Assembly: GCA_039105265.1 (NCBI GenBank)
Contig: JAPFFF010000021.1
Location: 434,001 to 498,000 of the forward strand
Length of the DNA stretch: 64,000 nt
Reading direction: 5' to 3'
Source of the DNA: Tritrichomonas musculus
Taxonomy: Eukaryota > Parabasalia > Tritrichomonadida > Tritrichomonadidae
Both the position numbers and the translations under genes were made by a program. Below are positions 31,101 through 37,851 of the stretch, one piece after another; position 1 is the first letter of the stretch, and every line of letters begins with the position of its first letter. The notes below the pieces were generated by a model. The model made no database searches. It was not told where the DNA came from and worked only from the letters and a program-made list of their open reading frames with translations.

Positions 31101-31643
31101 GCTTGTAATATTATAGCGCAACGAATCATTGATGGTAGAGAAGACAGAGATAATGAAGAATTAAAACTAAAAAGATTAAGAGGAAAAATTAGTGAAGCCG
31201 AAGAAAAAGAAAGAAAATTAAGTATGCATAAAAAGGCTTATAGTTTGTTCTTAATTGCTGCTAAAGTTAATATTACGAACGCTTTGTTTCAACTTGGTCT
31301 TTTGTTTGAATCTGGCAAAGGTGCCTCTAAAAATCATGATAAGGCTATTTCATATTATAAGGAAGCCGCTGAAGAAGGATCTGAATTGGCTGCACAAAGA
31401 TTACATGAAATTGCACCTGATATGAAATTCAAAAAATATGATGAATGTCCTACTAATAAAACTGCCGATAAACCAATCAAAATGCACGCATACGAATGTT
31501 TAACTTGCAATTTGTTTAATAATCATGTTATTTGTCCAAAATGCGCAAATAGTTGCCATAAGAATCATTCACTAATTGATATTGGAATTAAGCCTAACGT
31601 ATTTTGCTGTTGTACTTTGTGTAAAGGAGCCCTCAAACATTAA
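25107..31643 (+). CDS. Giant pseudokinase - Sel1-repeat - UBR-box-like zinc finger protein
   Basis: A 2,178-residue protein and the largest gene here. Residues ~270-440 look like a decayed protein kinase domain: a VAIK-like strand (SLFSIKTYK), EKEV helix, hinge GSLILEFMSDGKATDVL, then FDKDFVYFD and ISDLRSVK where HRDxKxxN and DFG should be. The catalytic residues are missing, so it should be a pseudokinase. From ~560 to ~2110 there are more than twenty Sel1-like repeats (A.Y.LG..Y..G.GV..D...A..WY..AA..G), broken by low-complexity inserts, one rich in Asp/Tyr/Asn/Glu near 1155-1210. The last 50 residues (from ~2129) are Cys/His-rich with spacing CxxC...CxxCxxxCHxxH...CCCxxCK, like a UBR box. 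Such a combination suggests a scaffold in protein turnover or ERAD-like quality control; that is inference. The stop reads TAAA. Confidence 0.85.
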   Translation: MKKNKDFEIEPIYLPSSSLDIELAKDKWFDIEFYSNFKVSCVFTSADSSDISSSFADTHFEPLITFTFHTQEESSSKEEKVSNNDNTPSINNYFCFCSQETLAIIQFKKDQKTLNTLLNSMSHAFLLPTTPIDSKEFISNTDDQSNIYPFNLVSHEDPLTELNHFYEFYSRKINFNSDINHKALKLDSDKFSLFSFLSISLKPALLFLIRRNYFPLMWFIDQSFSTHSLFSTENFDKNEFTFNDFIFLRDILFFDESQESLYIHKDTGSLFSIKTYKNAELFNFEKEVFYSSRSRFIRPCYGFIAGDGTENKGSLILEFMSDGKATDVLKNEGLEAIMKSKIITEVILGIDTLNANGYVVTSFDKDFVYFDCNVSAYISDLRSVKLFDDTIDTKTFMNQTKLFANFIKDVGGPDFPQFEYGPIIHLYEACMTGSHDENPTIFSMVNCLKKRRLFFSWPMKDLIYDALKELFEQQVINYRKDIEIIHKRATSSTNKDPDAELIIELTFFTTKISSPQKALDYLANEPFSERCQPITYNIALYFELMKIPEFISLISTLASKGHVLSQAYLGVLYYRGKHPNLLDMNRSFEWLNVASDNNSPEGLFILGCLYEEGTFVERDINKALKYYMKSSDMFFHRANYRIGRLFYYGLGVPQDDEMAYMYLSMASLANIIEANSYLAKIIMRNQYDFTLNLQLNASQNNNQKDTKNAKNNNNNIPNPPSSAAIEKNIKTKKMIFNLLFPAYNVGVVRAQRILHKFLTKDSIPIDKQDFSFLKKAVTSNDVYSIKKYADMIINDENEAYKLYKTAAEFGEKASQYHVGIHLIEQGDIDTGLLYIRESVRLCHPEAQYYLGKQYLLGRPKGVVDQNIIKGVGLIQMAMNQNYSLAFEKIGELFLDNNFLMADYIQAFYYLNFAYRFTTPTAPYFLGIILEEGLGCKPDHEMAAKMYKKCLRNSPRAIIRYLSMIRNGKGFPKKNPTEAIDQMKKIINTTQRTIPRINSEYLRYVGEGYCGVELNYTDSFLQTTTKSVTTTKPKKQNKKNPLIGSPPHIIYNNVLKLPLVQPSELISKVIQMPDVYDDGDMQGLFIQGRMIEMGDSQRGINGDPKRAFKIYKKCAIEGNNVNAMYEIGRCYERGDCVNKDLEAAFRWYLTCINETNYENGIYDDGSEYDDNYYYFYDEEENNYIYNFDPNENEKEGEEENKKKEPLKSCQVEACFRVGAMLHRGIGVKKKNINEAKKFLLKAAEYKHTDAQAELGYLFYDIGDTKNSVKYCSLAADGGNPFAQILLTQLCHDNLIPDKDGKQYLSCFQKAEQKGVIEAQFVMGKFYEDESNDMNRAFHWYAKAAQRGFKEAEYKIAQMHLEGLIDNRKDSVEALKWFKRASRVKEKERKCKSSIHPFDVKVSIDEGMYLDLNADQMSTSNSNSNNNKMAKKIITKNNINSFINTFISEKKKRHERYKLVVDESEEEDLDQIYVNDYISHYYDYLYQKDKYFNFKSYLKRNEIKIRHKYPDGDDPIYSGPKQLTVSQRSSIYASQNFTRYTDPNLITSEVPSQSSCFLASSSTSTLSMLNAARIYNRGGPGVEINKRKAAKWFRYAAEYGNSSGMYSYASLLDKDFLPVQYQSNPVLSEREKESLLEWFSMAAKRGETKAFGKIMHMYACGMHRKKIETPIRKLQEMIDKNGDVNAMIDLGDIFYYGNPGGNQSNVTGQIREVARAIDLYQRAAEKGNDIAQYKLAVIYEAADKSKAASLFEKSAENGNLASMVFIADIYNKNKQYTEALKWYERCSRAGLTHAKLVIGRMYAEGQGTSVDKKKAEVYFKEASECGSAEGMFECAKLLVEDQQPNFKKIMSLLFTSADGGCGEAMNMLGLMYREGLGVIPDELRAKVWFTRGSDRGCNQATLNLAKMNYEGLHQSSSSSKSGNKDRDIPAAIELFNKASKKGSIVAKLYLAKIIKSGEGCQKDEVKAGELYMEAAKMEGMEMTDAGLEDLRLAADCKNPAACNIIAQRIIDGREDRDNEELKLKRLRGKISEAEEKERKLSMHKKAYSLFLIAAKVNITNALFQLGLLFESGKGASKNHDKAISYYKEAAEEGSELAAQRLHEIAPDMKFKKYDECPTNKTADKPIKMHAYECLTCNLFNNHVICPKCANSCHKNHSLIDIGIKPNVFCCCTLCKGALKH

Positions 31644-31915
31644 ATAAAGAGAGGGGAAAAATGGTTTTCCATTTTTACTATAGAGTAATATATTCTATAT
31701 ATTATTTTGTTAATATTTATAAAAAACAATCTTTTTATAATCATTTGTTTTGATGGTTGAAATGTATAAAAGAATTTGATTAAGATTTAGAAAAATAAAA
31801 AAATATACAAATTTGAATTAATAAAATTTTATAATTAACATTCTGATTTCGTAAATTAATAAATTGAAACACTGTTTATATATATATAATAAATAAATTC
31901 GTTTTTGTAATTATT

Positions 31916-32176
31916 TCAAGCGTCTTCTTCTTCGTTTGCTGATTCTGACGTAGATTTCATTAAATCGTCTAGAACATTTTTATCAATTTCTGAACCGCTA
32001 CTAAGCTCAACAACATTCTGAAAAGCAAGATGATCTGGACCTGTTAAAAGAGGTTCAGATTTTTCTGCTGAATTGATCAATCCAGGATCTCTTGAAATAT
32101 TAGCAGCATTGATCATTAATTGTTGATCGTTCGCTTGCGCTCCTTCATTTGCTTGAGAACTCGGGCAGCAACCCAT
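31916..32176 (-). CDS. Small N-myristoylated/palmitoylated acidic protein
   Basis: The open frame extends to an upstream ATG at 32239, but the start at 32176 is preferred. It gives an 86-residue protein beginning MGCCPSSQANEG, a textbook N-myristoylation signal (Gly2, Ser6) with adjacent cysteines for palmitoylation. The upstream 21 codons encode only a hydrophobic stretch of the kind AT-rich leaders give by chance. If they were used, the product would instead have a signal peptide, so the two starts predict opposite topologies. The remainder is acidic and disordered, with SEPLLTGPDHLAF in the middle and an EEEDA end. LAMTOR1/p18, the Ragulator lipid-anchor subunit, shares the MGCC start and an LL motif. 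Similarity beyond that is weak, so this is only a possibility. Confidence 0.6.
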   Translation of the reverse strand: MGCCPSSQANEGAQANDQQLMINAANISRDPGLINSAEKSEPLLTGPDHLAFQNVVELSSGSEIDKNVLDDLMKSTSESANEEEDA

Positions 32177-32239
32177 TTCAATTGAAATGCTAAGTGAAAA
32201 ATATATATTAAACAGGAATAAAACCGAAATGATTTTCAT

Positions 32240-32711
32240 AAAACAAATTATTAGTTATAAGCTGTGATGATATTATAAAATGATATAAAGCTAATTTAAT
32301 GTTAAATGCTCAAAAAATCAAATGATTAAATCAAATGCCGAAATGATTTTGTAAATCAATGTTATATTAGATATATTTAAATAATCCTTCGAAGTTATTT
32401 TCTTTTCAAACAATCTATAGCTTTAATTAATGATAATACTCAATGATATTAATTTAAGTTGTTGATAATTTATCTTGCCATATAATTGGGAAAAGCTTCA
32501 TCATTGATTTGTTAAATAGAAAAATCACAAAATAATTCTAGTTGAAAATAAATACAACATACGAAAATTTGGTTTCAAAATCAAGATTTTAATTCAATTA
32601 AAATGAAAAAGATGTTTGGATAAATGGTCGTATGAACAAAAGCATTCAAAATTTTCAAATCAAATTTCCAATTTTTTCATATCATTTCATTTTTATATTA
32701 TCATCAAATAA
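32240..32711. other. Divergent intergenic region
   Basis: AT-rich region between a minus-strand and a plus-strand gene, so it should hold both promoters. Several TCAT(A/T) words occur at 32677-32695 upstream of the serpin start. No gene. Confidence 0.4.
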
Positions 32712-34025
32712 ATGAAATATATCACGGAAATAACAAGTTATTTAGCACAATTTTCTTTTAACGTAGCACTAAATTTTTTTGGCAAAGCTTCTAAGAACTC
32801 ATTCTTTTCACCATACAGTTTGTTTGCTGCTTTATTGTTAACATCTGTTTTAGATACAAATACTAGCCCAGGAATTTCAAAATATCTTAATTATTCAAAC
32901 ACAGAAATATCATCTGATGATCAGGTAAGCCAACTTAAATTTTTAACCAAATCTATTCAAACAGTTCCTTTTCTACCAAAGCCTCTGAATTCATCATCGT
33001 TTATTCATTTTATTTCGAAATATGACTTTACTAATGATCAAAAATATATTTCTTACAAATTATTAAAAAAAATGATAAAAAATACTGATATAGATCCCTC
33101 ATTAGATAAAGAGCAAATAATATCCACTTTTTTAAGCAAAATGGAAAGTGATCGAGATGATACTAATTTGAGTAAAATAGCTCATCAATATAAAATGATT
33201 ATTGAAAATGAAGTAAAGCAATACCCAATAATAATACCTGCAAATTATTTATTCATTAACAATGGAACTAGCTTTCCAGTTCCAGATTCCATCTCACATC
33301 ATTATAATAAATTTATTAGCAAAACAGACTTTCCAAAGCCAGGCTATATTCAAATTAATAAACTTGTTGAAAATTCGACGCGTGGACTAATTTCAAATTT
33401 CTTATCTTCTTCTGATTTGCCTCCATCATTATTATATTTTGTTGTTAATACAATTTATTTCAAAGGCTTATGGGAAAAGCCATTTACTTTATTAAATTGG
33501 AAAAAAGAATTTAAATCAATTTCTGGAGTACAGAAAAAAATCGATTTCTTGAAAGCTAAAAACCAATTCGAATTTTATGAAAATGACGACTTCATTTATG
33601 TCAATCTTAATTATAATTTTTGCCAATTTTCATTTGAGATTATAATGCCAAAAGAAACAAAGAATTTTGAAGCAGTTCGAAGTAAATTATATGGCAATGA
33701 ACATTTATTGGATAAAATAATTAATATAACAACATTTTCGAAAGCTTTTGTAATGATTCCAAAATTCACACTGAAAACTGATTTGATGAACTTTGGTAAC
33801 ATTCTTAATATTCCTGGTGTTGATTCAATAGTTCAGAAAGCAGTCATTATTGTTGATGAAAAGGGAACAGAAGCTGCAGCAGCATCTGGAATATCAACAA
33901 GAAGCCTCGAATTAGATCAACCAAAAGAATTAATTATCGATCAACCATTTATGTTTTTAATTCGCGATAGGCAAAATAATATTCCATTATTTATTGGTGA
34001 ATTTGTTGATCCACCTGATGAGTAA
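32712..34025 (+). CDS. Serpin-family serine protease inhibitor
   Basis: A 437-residue serpin. Signatures seen are FSPYSLFAALLL near the N-terminus, LVENSTRGLISNFL (shutter/helix F region), FVVNTIYFKGLWEKPF, and the hinge EKGTEAAAASG starting near residue 382. These are followed by a reactive-centre loop, ISTRSLELDQPKE, and the C-terminal QPFMFLIRDRQNNIPLFIGEF. The small-residue hinge indicates an inhibitory serpin able to insert its loop. An Arg-Ser pair in the loop could be the scissile bond, pointing to trypsin-like targets, but loop alignment also allows Leu at P1. There is no classical signal peptide, so it may act inside the cell like clade B serpins, for instance against lysosomal proteases. 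An insert at about residues 110-165 makes it longer than usual. The stop reads TAAA. Confidence 0.93.
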   Translation: MKYITEITSYLAQFSFNVALNFFGKASKNSFFSPYSLFAALLLTSVLDTNTSPGISKYLNYSNTEISSDDQVSQLKFLTKSIQTVPFLPKPLNSSSFIHFISKYDFTNDQKYISYKLLKKMIKNTDIDPSLDKEQIISTFLSKMESDRDDTNLSKIAHQYKMIIENEVKQYPIIIPANYLFINNGTSFPVPDSISHHYNKFISKTDFPKPGYIQINKLVENSTRGLISNFLSSSDLPPSLLYFVVNTIYFKGLWEKPFTLLNWKKEFKSISGVQKKIDFLKAKNQFEFYENDDFIYVNLNYNFCQFSFEIIMPKETKNFEAVRSKLYGNEHLLDKIINITTFSKAFVMIPKFTLKTDLMNFGNILNIPGVDSIVQKAVIIVDEKGTEAAAASGISTRSLELDQPKELIIDQPFMFLIRDRQNNIPLFIGEFVDPPDE

Positions 34026-34475
34026 ATAAATATAAGAGAAACTGAAGATGGTGTTATTAAATCTCAAGGTACTAACAGTATATTAATATGATTTTGTGTT
34101 CAATAAAAATTTAATATATTTACTTAATAAATTTTGTTGTTTTATGCTCGTTTTTTCAAAGATATTTATATGTAAAAAAGACTAGAAAAAATTCAAAAAA
34201 GATGTACATTTTTGAATGGAGGCCAAATTTTAAAAAAAAATAATATAGAGTTTTAACGCATTATAATTGAAATATTCCTTCCATATAGATAAAAAAATTT
34301 AACTTTTAAAATTTATTTATTATTACATAAGTTAATTTTATATATATTAGAGAAAATTTCAAAATAATTATGATATAAAAAATAAACCTAAATCCAACAA
34401 ATTTTGAATATTATTTTGAAATTGTGTTCGGCCAAATAAATAAAGGAAATAAAATACCAAAAGTTTTAAATATCC
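34026..34475. other. Intergenic spacer
   Basis: AT-rich; no gene or clear motif seen. Confidence 0.5.
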
Positions 34476-35918
34476 ATGCTTTATCTACCAATTTTACTAA
34501 TTTTTTCGAAATGTGCTGATCCAATTGAGCAAATTACTCAAATGATTGAAGAAAAAAGATATAGGCAAGGTTATGACACAGCCTCAATGTATATAACCAA
34601 ATTTGGAATGCTTGATGCTGATCCAAAACTTTTTTTCCTTCGAGGCCAATGCGCTTATTATATTTCCAAATTTGAAGAAACAATTAATGATATGTCAAGA
34701 TACATTACTTCTGGATCTGCTACCGAGGAAGAAAAAAAGCGAAGTTATCGTGCACGCGGAATGGCTCGAATGCGTCTTGGTGATTTTGATGATGCAAAAA
34801 ATGACGCAGATTTATCAGGTGACTCATCATTAAAGAAAAGAATCTCTGAATGCACTACTCTTCTCCAACAAGCGCAACAACAAGAGGCGAATGAAAGATG
34901 GACTAGTGCAATAGGCACATATGAACAACTGGTGAAAATTGCAATTTCAGGTGTTAACTTATTAATATCAGCAAGTAAGTGCGCACTTAAACTTGGAGAC
35001 CGTGATAAGTTTATTGATCTTTCTCATAAAGCTATTCAAATTTCTCCTAAGTCTCCATCACTTTTAGAGATGCGAGGAAAGTTTTTCTTTTGCGATGCAG
35101 AATTCGATATGGCTATTAAACATTTTAAGATATGCAGACAATATGCATCTGATTCGTCAAGTTGTACAATTCTTCTTAAAGCTGCATCATCATTTAACGA
35201 TCATTATAAAAAAGCACTAAATTCAACATCGAAAAAAGATTATCAAACAGCAAAGCCTTTTATTGAATCATGTGAAAATATTTCTAAAAAACGATGTCAA
35301 GAAGGAGCTAACATTTTCTCTAAAGTTACTGCACTCAAAGTTAAAGGATTAGTTGCAGAAGGTAAGAATTCTGAAGCTTTAAGTTATCTAACCAAGCTAT
35401 TAAAAGAAAGTCCAAATGCTACAGATCTTCTTCTTGAAAGAGCAGATTTATATCTTGAAGAAAACGATTTAGATAATGCAATGAGAGATTATCAACAAGC
35501 GCGAAAAGTTGAAAGTCACAATAAAAGAGCTATTGATGGTATAGAGAAAGTCTCAAAAATTCAAGAAAAAGAAAAAAATGTTGATTTTTACGAAGTGCTT
35601 GGACTTAAACGAGGTGCCTCCGTATCTCAAGTAAAAGATGCTTACAGAAAAATGGCCAGAATTTGGCATCCTGACAGATACTCTGATCCTGTCAAGAAAA
35701 GAGAAGCAGAAAGAAAAATGAAAAATATTAATCGTGCCTACGATGTTTTGACAGATCCTGAGAAGAAGCAGCTTTATGACATGGGACAAGACCCAGAAAA
35801 TGCGGGTATGAATCAAGGCCAATCAGGAGGTTTCCCTGGAGGATTCAATCCATTTGAACAATTCTTCCATGGCGGACACTTCCATGGTGGACAGAATATT
35901 AGATTTGAGTTTCGTTAA
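34476..35918 (+). CDS. DNAJC3: DNAJC3/P58IPK-like ER co-chaperone
   Basis: A 480-residue protein with a short hydrophobic N-terminal signal peptide (MLYLPILLIFSKC). Tandem TPR repeats occupy about residues 15-360, and a C-terminal J domain residues ~369-434 (YEVLGLKRGASVSQVKDAYRK). The J domain has an intact HPD triad near residue 397, required to stimulate Hsp70 ATPase. A Gly/Phe-rich tail closes the protein. Order, spacing and length (human DNAJC3 504 residues) match DNAJC3, which binds unfolded clients with its TPRs and hands them to BiP in the ER lumen. No KDEL-type retention sequence is seen at the C-terminus (ends RFEFR), as in animal DNAJC3. DNAJC7-like cytosolic proteins are the alternative, but the signal peptide argues against that. 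Confidence 0.88.
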   Translation: MLYLPILLIFSKCADPIEQITQMIEEKRYRQGYDTASMYITKFGMLDADPKLFFLRGQCAYYISKFEETINDMSRYITSGSATEEEKKRSYRARGMARMRLGDFDDAKNDADLSGDSSLKKRISECTTLLQQAQQQEANERWTSAIGTYEQLVKIAISGVNLLISASKCALKLGDRDKFIDLSHKAIQISPKSPSLLEMRGKFFFCDAEFDMAIKHFKICRQYASDSSSCTILLKAASSFNDHYKKALNSTSKKDYQTAKPFIESCENISKKRCQEGANIFSKVTALKVKGLVAEGKNSEALSYLTKLLKESPNATDLLLERADLYLEENDLDNAMRDYQQARKVESHNKRAIDGIEKVSKIQEKEKNVDFYEVLGLKRGASVSQVKDAYRKMARIWHPDRYSDPVKKREAERKMKNINRAYDVLTDPEKKQLYDMGQDPENAGMNQGQSGGFPGGFNPFEQFFHGGHFHGGQNIRFEFR

Positions 35919-36308
35919 TGGGAGATAGAATAATTTTTTTTTATTTATTATGAACTTTCTTAAATAATTTTATATATATTAAAATATTTATATTCCAAAC
36001 TACTTTTTCTTCTAGCTAATGTATTCAATAATTCTTTTTAACTTTCCAGATTATATCAAAAGGTTTGATTGGATTACACGATTTGCATAAAAAATGAATA
36101 TTTGAAATATAAAGTTTCAAATATAGCCATATTTATATTATACAATACTTAATACTATTTAGTTATAATATGAATATGATATAGGTTCAATTCATTTTTT
36201 GAGTCTTTTTTTTATCTTTATCTTAAAAGATGATCGTTCATTGTAGTAAATTCAATTTTTTTTTTAGAAAAAGTTTATTCAATTGTTCTTAAAGAATAGA
36301 GAAATAAT
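35919..36308. other. Intergenic spacer
   Basis: AT-rich; begins with a T-rich tract after the DNAJC3-like stop. No gene. Confidence 0.5.
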
Positions 36309-37427
36309 ATGTCGAATTACAAAGATATAACTAAATATACAGAACTCGCTACAGTGCTTCAGCAAACAAAGGAAAAAGAAATCGAAAATTACCAATTGCT
36401 CAGAAAATACCTAGAAAAAGTAGGTTCAAACTATAGCCATTTAATCGGTATTATTCAAAAATTCAAATGTGAATATCTTCCAAAATCAGATAAGGCTTCG
36501 ATTTCACCCAAATTTTCACCCAAATATGAACCTGAGTATGCAACAGAAGTTGGTAAATGCTTTTCTAAACTTGCATCAACGTATTTGATGGAAGAAGACA
36601 GTCTTCGCACAATCTTGGAACAAATTAACGGTCCTATTATGTCAAAACTTGACAGTGATCTTTCCCATTATGATCAAGATTTCAATAATCTCATGAAGCA
36701 ATTCAAAGAAAATTTAGAAGCGCCCAAAAAATTGATAAAATCGTATAACGCAAAGCATCAAAAATATTTTGAAGCTGGAGATAAAGTCAAAGAAATGATC
36801 AATTCTAAAAAATCATCGAGTGCCATTAAAAAAGCAAAGGCAGAATTTATATCAGCAAAAAAAGCTGCGATAAATGAGTATAATGAACTTCGAGTCTCAA
36901 TAGCAAAATATTCTGGAGAGATAGAACGCATTTTAACCTCATTTGAGGATCTTGAAAAAAAACGTGCAATTAACATGCAAATGTTATTAAACTTGATTTC
37001 GACTGAGTTGCTTGATAATGCTTCAACAGAATTTGTTCAAGGAAAATCATTCATTGTGAACGAAATTCGTAGCGCTAAACCTTCAAAAGATGTTAAAATT
37101 TTATCATCAGCATTGCATTCTAACCCTCCTATAAGTATCTCACAGACACCAGAAGCATCAGATTCTTTTCAATTGGTTAAGATTAATCCTGCTGTTTGCT
37201 CTTTTTTGAAACCTGAACAGCTGTTTCAAAAAGATTGCTCAGAAGGGCGTACAGTTATGAAATGTAAGAATGACATCAATGGCATTGGAAACAAGCTTAA
37301 AGTAAAATCAGGGGAATTGGTTGTTGTCCTTGAAGAGATTACTGAAAAAGACGAGCATTACTTCAAATGCAAAAATATTAATGAATCAGTAGGATTAATA
37401 CCTGCCAGCTTTCTAGAGCAGCCTTAA
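36309..37427 (+). CDS. Second BAR-like coiled-coil protein with C-terminal SH3
   Basis: A 372-residue protein with ~240 residues of amphipathic helix (for example INGPIMSKLDSDLSHYDQDFN, KKAKAEFISAKKAAINEYNELR). A variable linker and a C-terminal SH3-like domain follow at ~313-372 (TVMKCKNDINGIGNKLKVKSGELVVVLEE...HYFKCKN...VGLIPASFLEQ). The GLIPASFL end is the conserved 3-10 helix region of SH3 domains; the usual ALYDY is replaced by MKCKND and the usual double tryptophan by YF, so peptide binding may be altered. It has the same architecture as the 19212-20423 protein and is probably an old paralogue. The helical part with conserved PK..L.S and dimer-like heptads suggests F-BAR/BAR. The stop reads TAAA. 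Confidence 0.65.
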   Translation: MSNYKDITKYTELATVLQQTKEKEIENYQLLRKYLEKVGSNYSHLIGIIQKFKCEYLPKSDKASISPKFSPKYEPEYATEVGKCFSKLASTYLMEEDSLRTILEQINGPIMSKLDSDLSHYDQDFNNLMKQFKENLEAPKKLIKSYNAKHQKYFEAGDKVKEMINSKKSSSAIKKAKAEFISAKKAAINEYNELRVSIAKYSGEIERILTSFEDLEKKRAINMQMLLNLISTELLDNASTEFVQGKSFIVNEIRSAKPSKDVKILSSALHSNPPISISQTPEASDSFQLVKINPAVCSFLKPEQLFQKDCSEGRTVMKCKNDINGIGNKLKVKSGELVVVLEEITEKDEHYFKCKNINESVGLIPASFLEQP

Positions 37428-37851
37428 ATATCGATTATAAATTAAATTTATTTATTTTATTAAATTAAAGATCATTTAAAATTCGTTTACTTTTAGATTG
37501 TTTTATTGGAATTTAAGCAAGAATTCTTATTTCTATTCTTATATTATCAGATAGGAAATTATTACTAAATGAAATTAAAAAATTGTTTTTCTGCTTTTGT
37601 ATAAAAAGAGAAATAGTATATTTTCAATAAATCAAATAATTAAAAGATAATTATATCTGGAAGTCTTCAAGTGGAAGATATTCATAGAAATCATAAACGT
37701 TCTTTAATTGAATATAAATCATATTTAATAAAAACATTACAAGCAATAATCAAGTGATTATATTTTCCTTATCAAAGTCTCTAGTATTGTTTATGTCTTC
37801 CAAAAGGACAAAAAGCAGTTAATTATTTTCAATTCTAACTTTCAAAATTCT
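37428..37851. other. Convergent intergenic spacer
   Basis: AT-rich sequence between convergent genes; nothing recognised. Confidence 0.5.
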
